64,000 bases of DNA from Candidatus Pacearchaeota archaeon (lineage in GTDB: Archaea > Nanobdellota > Nanobdellia > Pacearchaeales > GW2011-AR1). This document shows positions 8,566 through 16,757 of this stretch, in pieces. The stretch is taken from the NCBI GenBank assembly GCA_018303845.1, contig JAGVXH010000003.1, positions 124,001-188,000 on the forward strand, given 5' to 3'. The notes beneath the pieces were generated by a model, which was not told the DNA's origin, did not search any database, and worked only from the letters and a program-made list of their open reading frames with translations. How positions within the stretch are numbered: the stretch's first letter is position 1; each line of letters starts with the position of its first letter. The translations under genes were made by a program, and so were the position numbers.

Positions 8566-9070
8566 AAAACCAGATAATAATAACATCGGAAATGCAGGAG
8601 AGTATTTTATTGCTTCGGTCTTATCTTCAAAAGGATATATTACTACAATTACTTTGGGTAGAGCAGAAGCATATGATATAATTGCCATTAGACCAGATGG
8701 AAAGACAATTAAGATACAGGTAAAAACTGCGTGGTATGATAATAAAGTTTTCAGATTGTCTCCAAAAGATGAAATTGAAAAGAATATAGAATATTTTTAT
8801 GCATTTGTAACACTTAAAGAAAACAAAGCCCCATGGGATTATTATATAGTTCCTTCTAAAATTGTTGCCAAAAGTGTCAGGGAGGCTACGGAATTATGGC
8901 TAAAAACCCCAGGCAAAAAAGGTCAGAAGCATAATGATTCTACGGTAAGGCTTTTTAGATCAAAGCCTAGCAAATGGTGCCCTAGTTGGTTCACACAAGA
9001 ATTAATAGATTCATTTAAGAATAATATACATATTCTTAAAGAAGGAGAACAGAATATTAAAAATGGTTGA
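8558..9070 (+). CDS. PD-(D/E)XK nuclease-like protein (DUF4365/resolvase-like)
   Basis: I chose the ATG at 8558 because it overlaps the upstream stop by 8 nt and follows a GGGGAGGAGA ribosome-binding sequence. The frame is open further upstream only within the RecB-like gene. The product has 170 residues. IGNAGEYFIASVL provides the first acidic residue, AEAYDIIAI the Asp, and IKIQVKTAWY a Q-x-K version of the E/Q-x-K motif, the pattern of Holliday-junction-resolvase/DUF4365-type folds. It overlaps the first hsdM by 8 nt. This makes three nuclease-fold genes in a row ahead of a type I system. Confidence 0.7.
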   Translation: MNKKPDNNNIGNAGEYFIASVLSSKGYITTITLGRAEAYDIIAIRPDGKTIKIQVKTAWYDNKVFRLSPKDEIEKNIEYFYAFVTLKENKAPWDYYIVPSKIVAKSVREATELWLKTPGKKGQKHNDSTVRLFRSKPSKWCPSWFTQELIDSFKNNIHILKEGEQNIKNG

Positions 9071-10550
9071 AAAAATAACATTATCAGAACTAGAATCATA
9101 TATTTGGGGTGCTGCAAATATTCTTCGAGGGCCAGTAGATAATGCCGACTTTAAAGCGTATATTTTTCCACTACTTTTTTTTAAAAGGATCTCTGATGTT
9201 TATGATGAGGAGTATAGGGTAGCTTTAAAAAAATTCAATGGTGATAAAGAAGCTGCATCTTATCCTGAAAACTTTTCTTTTATGATTCCAGAAATGGCTC
9301 ATTGGAAAGATGTACGGGCCAATACTAAAAATGTCGGTCAAGCTATTCAGTATGTATTTAGAGCAATAGAAACAGCAAACCCCGACAGATTGTATGGTAT
9401 TTTTGGTGATGTAAACTGGACAAATAAGGAAAGACTTTCCGATGAATTATTAATTAATCTAATTGAGCATTTCTCAACTAAAAACTTATCAAAAGAGAAT
9501 GTTGAGCCAGATGTATTGGGACAAGCTTATGAATATCTTATTAAGAAATTTGCTGATTTAACTAACAGAACAGCTGGAGAGTTTTATACTCCAAGACCAG
9601 TAGTTCATTTGATAGGTAACATCTTAAAACCAAAAGAGAAAGATACAATCTACGATCCTGCTTGTGGTTCTGGTGGTATGCTTCTTGAAGCTTTTAATTA
9701 TGTAAAAAGTAAGAAAGGCGATGTTAGAACACTTAAGCTATTTGGCCAAGAAAAGAATTTGACAACTTCTGCAATTGCTAGAATAAATTTATTTTTACAT
9801 GGTGTTGAGGATTTTCAAATAATAAGAGGAGACACATTAAGGAATCCTGCATTTCACGAAGGGGATTTATTATCAAAGTTCGATGTTGTAATTGCCAATC
9901 CTCCTTTTTCATTAAAAAATTGGGGTGCTAAAGAATGGTCGCATGATCCTTTTGGGAGAAATATCGCAGGAACTCCTACAGATAACAGCGGAGACTTTGC
10001 ATGGGTCCAACATATGATTAACTCAATGGCTCATCCAAATGGAAGAATGGGGATTGTCTTACCTCACGGAGCATTATTTAGAGGAGGAGTTGAAGGTAGA
10101 ATAAGAAAAGAACTTTTATCAAGAGATTTACTTGAAGCAATTATTGGTCTTGGACCAAATTTGTTTTATGGTACTGGAATTAGTGCATGTATATTAATTT
10201 TCAAACTGAAAAAAGACGCTAAGAAACAAAATAAAGTTCAATTCATTGATGGTTCTGCATTATTCACGAAAGGAAGAAATCAAAATTTCTTCAGAGAAGA
10301 ACATGCTTCACAGATTCTTAAATGGTATAATAAAAACGAAGATATTGAAAACATAAGCAAGATTGTTTCATTAAAAGAAATAGAAGAAAACGAATTCAAT
10401 TTGAATATATCCAGATATGTTGTAAAATTAGACGAAGAAGATAAAATTACTATTAAGGATGCTTACAAGGAGATGATTGATGCACAAAAAGAGCTTGACA
10501 AAACACAAGAAAAAATGATAAAAGTACTTACTAAGTACAACATAATCTAA
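9063..10550 (+). CDS. hsdM: Type I R-M methyltransferase subunit HsdM, copy 1
   Basis: The 495-residue protein has an N-terminal HsdM helical domain (LESYIWGAANILRG, FFKRISDVYDEEY) followed by the N6-adenine methyltransferase core. AdoMet motif I is DPACGSGGM and the catalytic motif IV is NPPF at about residues 279-282. Length and order are normal for HsdM. The gene is 1 nt from a second, paralogous hsdM, and both look intact. Confidence 0.95.
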   Translation: MVEKITLSELESYIWGAANILRGPVDNADFKAYIFPLLFFKRISDVYDEEYRVALKKFNGDKEAASYPENFSFMIPEMAHWKDVRANTKNVGQAIQYVFRAIETANPDRLYGIFGDVNWTNKERLSDELLINLIEHFSTKNLSKENVEPDVLGQAYEYLIKKFADLTNRTAGEFYTPRPVVHLIGNILKPKEKDTIYDPACGSGGMLLEAFNYVKSKKGDVRTLKLFGQEKNLTTSAIARINLFLHGVEDFQIIRGDTLRNPAFHEGDLLSKFDVVIANPPFSLKNWGAKEWSHDPFGRNIAGTPTDNSGDFAWVQHMINSMAHPNGRMGIVLPHGALFRGGVEGRIRKELLSRDLLEAIIGLGPNLFYGTGISACILIFKLKKDAKKQNKVQFIDGSALFTKGRNQNFFREEHASQILKWYNKNEDIENISKIVSLKEIEENEFNLNISRYVVKLDEEDKITIKDAYKEMIDAQKELDKTQEKMIKVLTKYNII

Positions 10551-10551
10551 A

Positions 10552-12078
10552 ATGGTAAAAACGATGTTAAAAACAAATCATGAAGCGGTAAAAACAATTT
10601 CAGAACAAGAACTTGAATCCTATCTTTGGCAAGCAGCCAACATACTTCGAGGAGTAATTGATGCTAGTGAATACAAAAGTATAATTTTCCCTCTAATGTT
10701 CTTTAAAAGAATTTCCGATGCTTATGATGAAGAGTATGAAGAGGCCATTAAAGAATCTAAAGGAGATACAGAATACGCTTCTTATCCAGAACAACACGAA
10801 TTTCAAGTTCCAAAAGGAAGCCATTGGAAGGACATACGACAAGTTACTAAAGAAGTTGGAAGAGCTATAAAAACAGCAATGGAAAACATTGAAAAAGCAA
10901 ACCCAGATAAATTAATGGGAATTTTTGGTGATAGTAATTGGACAAATAAAGAAAGACTTTCAGATTCAATTTTAATAAATCTAATTGAACATTTTTCTAC
11001 CTTGAATCTCTCTATTAAAAACGTTCCTCAAGATGAGTTTGGAACAGCCTATGAGTTTTTAATTAAGAAATTTGCTGATGATAGTGGACATACTGCGGCT
11101 GAATTTTATACGAATAGAACAGTTGTTAGAATAATGGCCTTGATAATGGATCCAAAACCAGGTGAATCAATTTATGATCCAACTTGTGGCTCTGGCGGAA
11201 TGTTACTTAATTCTGCTTTACTTGTTAAGGGAAAAGGTCAAGAGTATAGGGGTCTAAAATTATATGGCCAGGAAATTAACTTGATAACTTCAGGTATTGC
11301 AAGAATGAACATGTTTATTCATGGTTTTAATGAATTTCATATCGTTAGAGGTGACACTTTAAGGCATCCCGCATTTGTAGAGAATGATAAACTGAAGAAG
11401 TTTAACATAGTTATTGCTAATCCACCTTATTCAATTAGTAAATGGAATCAAGAGTTATGGAAACATGATCCTTGGGGAAGAAATAAATACGGAGTTCCTC
11501 CAAAAGGAAATGCAGATTACGCTTTTTTCCAACACATAATCTGTTCAATGGATGATAAAAATGGAAGATGCGGGATTTTGTATCCTAACGGAATCCTTGA
11601 AAGAGATGCAGAAAAATCTATGCGAGAAAAGATAGTTGAAGAAGATTTAATCGAGTGTATTGTTGGGTTAGGTAAAGATCTATTTTATAATTCTTCAATG
11701 GAATCCTGTTTAGTATTTTGCAAAACAAATAAGGCAAAGAGTAAGAAAGGAAAAATACTTTTTATAGATGCTAAAGCAGAGATTGCAAGAAAACAAACAC
11801 AGAGTTTTTTAGAGCCACATCATATTAAGAAGATACTTGATGCTTACAATGGATTTGAAGACGTTGAAGGATTTGCAAGAGTTGTTGATTTAGATGAAGT
11901 AAGAAAAAATGGTTATAATCTAAATTTAAGACTTTATGTAGAAGAAAAACGGTATGTTAATAATTCATTGCTTGAAACTCCGTTAAAAACTTACATTAAA
12001 GATTGGAAAGATAGTATGAAAGAGCTTGAAAAGTCTACAAAGGAAATGAACGAAGCTATTAAGGAGGTCATCAAATAA
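10552..12078 (+). CDS. hsdM: Type I R-M methyltransferase subunit HsdM, copy 2
   Basis: This 508-residue paralogue of the preceding gene keeps all motifs: LESYLWQAANILRG, DPTCGSGGM and NPPY at about residues 290-293. The two proteins are co-linear throughout but well diverged, so the duplication is not recent. HsdM normally forms a homodimer on one HsdS (M2S). Two different intact copies in one operon suggest an M1-M2 heterodimer, one per target half-site, or a methyltransferase with a second function. The stop overlaps the next ATG (TAATG). Confidence 0.95.
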   Translation: MVKTMLKTNHEAVKTISEQELESYLWQAANILRGVIDASEYKSIIFPLMFFKRISDAYDEEYEEAIKESKGDTEYASYPEQHEFQVPKGSHWKDIRQVTKEVGRAIKTAMENIEKANPDKLMGIFGDSNWTNKERLSDSILINLIEHFSTLNLSIKNVPQDEFGTAYEFLIKKFADDSGHTAAEFYTNRTVVRIMALIMDPKPGESIYDPTCGSGGMLLNSALLVKGKGQEYRGLKLYGQEINLITSGIARMNMFIHGFNEFHIVRGDTLRHPAFVENDKLKKFNIVIANPPYSISKWNQELWKHDPWGRNKYGVPPKGNADYAFFQHIICSMDDKNGRCGILYPNGILERDAEKSMREKIVEEDLIECIVGLGKDLFYNSSMESCLVFCKTNKAKSKKGKILFIDAKAEIARKQTQSFLEPHHIKKILDAYNGFEDVEGFARVVDLDEVRKNGYNLNLRLYVEEKRYVNNSLLETPLKTYIKDWKDSMKELEKSTKEMNEAIKEVIK

Positions 12079-12566
12079 TGGATCCTACATCAAGTTTAGA
12101 TTTAATAAGTAAAGATAAAATTCATCATTTTTTTGCCTTTTTACCATTATTAACAATGATCTTATTAGGATTTAACATTTGGATCTTAATAGGTTATACT
12201 TTTTTTCTTGCAATATTTGAAGTTTATTTTATAATTCTTACCTCTTTTAAGACATTGGTAACAAAAGATACTATAGACTTATATTCCAAAGATAATAAAA
12301 TAAAACTGAAAAGTATTTTACCTTATCTAAAGAAAAAATTTTGGTTTGTGGATAACATTTGGTGGATTGCTATTCCAGGGACAGTAATTATACTTTCTTA
12401 TCTAATAACGTTTGTTTACGCAATTATAAATTATGATTCCAATTACATAAACTTTGTATTATTGGCCTATGTCTTTTTAACAATCTTTATGTGGAGATTA
12501 ATAAAAGCCATTAAACATTTGGCTACAAATAAAAAGGTTAGGGAGGCTTTCAAAAATGTCAAATAA
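12078..12566 (+). CDS. Small four-helix membrane protein inside the R-M operon
   Basis: The 162-residue protein has about four hydrophobic segments (near residues 18-36, 36-54, 95-115 and 125-145) separated by a Lys-rich loop and ending in a Lys-rich tail. No known domain was recognised. It sits between hsdM copy 2 (1-nt overlap) and hsdS (11-nt overlap), so co-expression with the restriction complex is nearly certain. Membrane proteins are not part of ordinary type I systems; anchoring the complex or acting as an effector is possible. Confidence 0.75.
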   Translation: MDPTSSLDLISKDKIHHFFAFLPLLTMILLGFNIWILIGYTFFLAIFEVYFIILTSFKTLVTKDTIDLYSKDNKIKLKSILPYLKKKFWFVDNIWWIAIPGTVIILSYLITFVYAIINYDSNYINFVLLAYVFLTIFMWRLIKAIKHLATNKKVREAFKNVK

Positions 12567-13731
12567 AGGTATCCCCACTGGTTGGAAAAAAGTTCAGTTT
12601 GGAAATGTTGTCAAAAAGATTAATGATAAAGTTCAAAACAGAGAAGAATGGACTTTTGAAAGATTTATCGGGGGGCAGCATTTCGATGAAGGTGAAATAA
12701 GAATCACAAGATCAGCCCCCATAGAAGGAAATGAAGAAGTTATTGGTTCTGCATTTCACATGAGATTTAAACCAGGGCAAGTGCTTTATGTTACAAGAAA
12801 TCCTCGTCTGCGTAAGGGCGGAATGGTTGATTTTGAAGGAGTTTGTTCTAATGTTAGTTTTGTTATGGAAGCAGATGAAAAACAATTATTACAATCATTG
12901 TTACCTTTTGTAATTCAAACAGAAGACTTTGTAAAACATACTTGCAACAATGCCCACGGCTCAACAAATCCATTTCTTAATTGGAAAGATATAGTAAGTT
13001 ACGAGTTTTTGTTACCTCCCATAGAAGAACAGAAAAAGATAAGTGAGGTATTGTGGGAAATTGAGAATAGTATTAAAGATAATACCAGATATAAAACAAA
13101 ACTCAATCTATTAAAGGATAAATTAGTTTCTGATTTTTTCAAGGAAAACAAAGATTTAATTAATTTAAAAGAAGCTTCAATGATAAATAAAAATTCATTA
13201 TCCTCTAAAACCCCTAATGATTATGAATTCAGTTATTTAGATATATCATCAATTATAGAAACAGGTATAATTGGAGATCTTAAAACATACAAATACGTAG
13301 ATGCTCCATCAAGAGCTAGAAGAATTATAAACTATCAAGATGTAGTTATATCAACAGTTAGACCCTACCTAAAAGGATTTGTGTTTATACATGAAAAGAT
13401 ACCTGATCTTATTGGTTCGACAGGTTTTGCTGTCCTGTCGGCAAAAGAAGGAACATTGCCCGAGTATTTATGGGTATTTGTATTATCTAAATTTTTTATG
13501 AGACAAGCAGAACAATCAATGATTGGATCTAATTATCCTGCATTAAATCAAAAAGACATAGAGAATTTTAAAATTCCGAAAGTAAACTTCGATATGCAAA
13601 AAGCTTTCGTAGAAAGAATTTTGAAAATTGAAAATAGTTTATCCCTAATTAAAGAGAATATGACTTCAAATAAAAATCTTCGTAACAAACTATCAAACGA
13701 ACTTTTAAAAGGAGAATTAAGATTGAAATAA
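12556..13731 (+). CDS. hsdS: Type I R-M specificity subunit HsdS
   Basis: The protein has 391 residues in the usual two-half layout. A first target-recognition domain (about 1-155) ends in the central conserved region with PPIEEQKKISEVLWEIENSI. A second domain (about 190-350) ends in a matching helix (NFDMQKAFVERILKIENSL). The second half retains the HsdS-like stretches IINYQDVVISTVRPY and GSNYPALNQKDIENFKIP. It recognises the bipartite target for both methylation and cleavage. It starts inside the membrane-protein gene and is 1 nt from hsdR. Confidence 0.92.
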   Translation: MSNKGIPTGWKKVQFGNVVKKINDKVQNREEWTFERFIGGQHFDEGEIRITRSAPIEGNEEVIGSAFHMRFKPGQVLYVTRNPRLRKGGMVDFEGVCSNVSFVMEADEKQLLQSLLPFVIQTEDFVKHTCNNAHGSTNPFLNWKDIVSYEFLLPPIEEQKKISEVLWEIENSIKDNTRYKTKLNLLKDKLVSDFFKENKDLINLKEASMINKNSLSSKTPNDYEFSYLDISSIIETGIIGDLKTYKYVDAPSRARRIINYQDVVISTVRPYLKGFVFIHEKIPDLIGSTGFAVLSAKEGTLPEYLWVFVLSKFFMRQAEQSMIGSNYPALNQKDIENFKIPKVNFDMQKAFVERILKIENSLSLIKENMTSNKNLRNKLSNELLKGELRLK

Positions 13732-13732
13732 A

Positions 13733-16633
13733 ATGACATTTAATGAACAAAACACAGTTGAAAATTATATAAGAGATCTACTTGTGAAAATGGGTTGGAA
13801 ATATATTCCAAAAGACCAATTGCCAAGACAAGATGCTGATGTTTTAGTTGAAGAACATTTAAGGCAAGCATTAATAAAATTAAATCCTGAAATTACTGAA
13901 AGGCCCGAAAGAGCTGAAGAAGTTTTATACAAATTAAGAGCAATAATAATTTCAGTTAGGGGAACTGGTATTGTAAAAACAAATGAAGAATTTACTAAAT
14001 GGATAAGAAACGAAAAGACAATGCCTTTTGGTGAAAACAGCGAGCATACAACAGTAAAACTTATAGACTTTGATAATCTTTTAAACAATAATTTTGTTGT
14101 AACAACTCAATACTCTTTTATATCTGGACAGAATAGAAGACCCGATTTAGTTTTGTTAATAAATGGTATACCTTTAGTTGTTGGAGAATGTAAAACTCCT
14201 GTAAGACCTGCAATTTCCTGGGTTGATGGTGCTTTACAATTAGAAGAATACCAAAATTCCATTCCAGCTTTGTTTGTTCCAAACATGTTTTGTTTTGCAA
14301 CAGAGGGTAAAACTTACAGAGTAGGTTCTATTAAACTACCGTTACAAAAATGGCAGCCTTGGAAAAAAACAGACGATACTGCTTTTGAAGATTTAGAAGA
14401 ATTAAGAAACTCCGTTAGTAGAATGTTAAATCCCGAAGTCATTGTTGAAATTTTAGGAAACTTCACATTATATAGCACAAATCAAAGCGGACAAAAAATT
14501 AAGATAATGGTTAGATACCAACAATACGAAGGTGCAAAACAAATAGTTAAAAGGGTTATTGATGGAAAAATAAAAAAGGGATTAATTTGGCACTTCCAGG
14601 GTTCTGGAAAATCTTTCTTAATGGTTTATGCAGCAATGCAATTAAGACAAGAAGAACAGCTCAAAAGTCCAAGCGTTATAGTTGTCGTTGATAGAGTTGA
14701 TTTAAATTCCCAGATTAGTGCAACATTTAATGCCTCCAATGTACCTAATACAGTAATTGCTGATTCTAGAGAAGATTTGCAAAAATTCCTAAAACAAGAT
14801 ACTCGAAAAATAATAATTACAACAATTCATAAATTTGCAGAATCTGAAGGGGTCTTAAATGAAAGAAGCAACATCATTGTTTTAGTGGATGAAGCTCACA
14901 GAACACAAGAAGGAGATTTAGGTAAAAAGATGCGTGAAGCATTGCCCAATGCATTCTTATTTGGTTTAACAGGAACTCCAATAAATAAACGAGATAGAAA
15001 TACCTTCTGGGCCTTTGGAGCAAATGAAGATAAAAACGGTTACATGAATCGTTATTCTTTTGAACAATCATTAAGAGATGGTGCGACACTACCCATTTAT
15101 TTTGAACCAAGGTTAGTTGAATTAAGAATAAATAAAGAACAAATCGACAAAGAATTTGAATGGTTAGTAAAAGAAGAACAATTAGATTATGGAGAGAAAA
15201 CCGAACTCTCAAAAGAAGCAGCTAAATTTGGAATTATAGTAAAGACTAAAGCCAGAATACAAAAAATTTGTGCTGACATTGCAAAACATTTTAAAGAAGA
15301 TGTTGAACCAAATAATTTCAAAGGACAAGTAGTAGTATTTGATAGAGAATCATGTCATTTATATAAACAGGAGCTAGATAAACATCTACGACCTGAAGAA
15401 ACAGCCGTTGTAATGACTGTTAAACAAAAAGGTGAAGAAGAGTGGAGAAAATTGTATGGATTATCAGATGATGACCAAGAAAAGTTACTCGATAGATTTA
15501 GAGATCCAAAAGACCCTCTTAAACTATTAATTGTAACCTCAAAACTTCTTACAGGGTTTGATGCCCCCATCAATCAAGTTATGTATTTAGATAAACCAAT
15601 GAAAGACCATACCTTACTGCAAGCTATTTGCAGAGTAAATAGGCCTTATCCAAATAAAGATCATGGACTTATTGTAGATTATCTTGGTATTTTTGATAAT
15701 GTTGGAAAAGCTCTAGACTTTGATCTGGCTGATATGGCTAATGTAATCTCAAATATAGCAAAGTTAAGAGATGAATTACCGCTAGCAATGGAAAAATGTT
15801 TAGTTCACTTTAAAAAGATTGATAGAGAGGTTGAAGGTTATGAGGGATTGCTTGCGGCCCAAGATTGTCTACCAACAAATGAAAAAAGAGACGAATTTGC
15901 AGCAGATTATTCGTATTTAACAAATCATTGGGAGGCTGTATCTCCAGATCCTATTCTAAAGAAATTTACAAAAGATTACAAATGGCTCACTCAAGTCTAT
16001 CAATCTATTCAGCCTCCAAGCGGAAGCGGAAAATTAATCTGGCACGCATTGGGAGCAAAAACTCTAGAATTAATTCATAAAAACATTGAGGTCCAAACAA
16101 TAAGAGATGATTTGGATGTATTAGTGATGGATGCCAACATACTTGAAAAGATTTCTGAAAAAGATGCTAAAGCAAAAGCCAAGGAATTAGAACTGAAAAT
16201 TGTTTGGCGTTTGCATAAGCATGCAGATAGTCCAAAATTTAGAGAATTAGGACAAAGATTAGAAGAATTAAAAGAGAAGCATTATAGAAATGCAATTAGC
16301 AGTATTGAATTCCTTAAAGGCTTATTAGAAATTGCGAAAGCAACTGTAAAATTAGAAAGAGAAACAGAAGCAGAACCTATTAATGGAACAAAAGAAGCTT
16401 TAACGCAATTATTTATGGAATGTAAAGTTGACAAAACTCCCGTTATAGTTGAACAGATAGTAAAAGACATTGATCAAGTTGTAAAAGTGACCAGATTCGA
16501 TGGTTGGCAATGGACTAAAACTGGAGAAAGGGACATACAACTTGTATTAAGAAGAACATTACTAAAATACAAATTACATAAAGAACAAGACTTATTTGAC
16601 AAGGCCTTTGAATACATCCGAGAACATTATTAA
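13733..16633 (+). CDS. hsdR: Type I R-M restriction subunit HsdR
   Basis: The protein has 966 residues. The N-terminal nuclease carries RPDLVLLINGIPLVVGECK (about 136-155), a PD-(D/E)XK motif. A superfamily 2 translocase follows: Walker A GSGKS near 290, DEAH near 386, LTGTP (motif III), and motif VI near QAICRVNRPY. The C-terminal helical domain contacts HsdM/S in known systems. Length is within the usual 900-1100 residues and no motif is broken, so the system appears capable of ATP-dependent cleavage. It is the last gene of the operon and converges on the VirB4 gene. Confidence 0.95.
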   Translation: MTFNEQNTVENYIRDLLVKMGWKYIPKDQLPRQDADVLVEEHLRQALIKLNPEITERPERAEEVLYKLRAIIISVRGTGIVKTNEEFTKWIRNEKTMPFGENSEHTTVKLIDFDNLLNNNFVVTTQYSFISGQNRRPDLVLLINGIPLVVGECKTPVRPAISWVDGALQLEEYQNSIPALFVPNMFCFATEGKTYRVGSIKLPLQKWQPWKKTDDTAFEDLEELRNSVSRMLNPEVIVEILGNFTLYSTNQSGQKIKIMVRYQQYEGAKQIVKRVIDGKIKKGLIWHFQGSGKSFLMVYAAMQLRQEEQLKSPSVIVVVDRVDLNSQISATFNASNVPNTVIADSREDLQKFLKQDTRKIIITTIHKFAESEGVLNERSNIIVLVDEAHRTQEGDLGKKMREALPNAFLFGLTGTPINKRDRNTFWAFGANEDKNGYMNRYSFEQSLRDGATLPIYFEPRLVELRINKEQIDKEFEWLVKEEQLDYGEKTELSKEAAKFGIIVKTKARIQKICADIAKHFKEDVEPNNFKGQVVVFDRESCHLYKQELDKHLRPEETAVVMTVKQKGEEEWRKLYGLSDDDQEKLLDRFRDPKDPLKLLIVTSKLLTGFDAPINQVMYLDKPMKDHTLLQAICRVNRPYPNKDHGLIVDYLGIFDNVGKALDFDLADMANVISNIAKLRDELPLAMEKCLVHFKKIDREVEGYEGLLAAQDCLPTNEKRDEFAADYSYLTNHWEAVSPDPILKKFTKDYKWLTQVYQSIQPPSGSGKLIWHALGAKTLELIHKNIEVQTIRDDLDVLVMDANILEKISEKDAKAKAKELELKIVWRLHKHADSPKFRELGQRLEELKEKHYRNAISSIEFLKGLLEIAKATVKLERETEAEPINGTKEALTQLFMECKVDKTPVIVEQIVKDIDQVVKVTRFDGWQWTKTGERDIQLVLRRTLLKYKLHKEQDLFDKAFEYIREHY

Positions 16634-16757
16634 AGGATAAATTCAGTATCAAATATCTTATATTCGGGGGGTATCAAAATGCGTCTTTAGACCATTTTTA
16701 GCGTCGACATAATCCAATTAACACTCCAAAAAGTCAGTATCAAAAATAGCTATTTTT
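16634..16757. terminator. Convergent intergenic region with palindrome
   Basis: No gene fits between hsdR and virB4. AAAAATAGCTATTTTT (16742-16757) is a perfect 16-nt palindrome spanning the virB4 stop and may end transcription from either side. GTATCAAA occurs three times (near 16649, 16671 and 16736). Confidence 0.4.
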
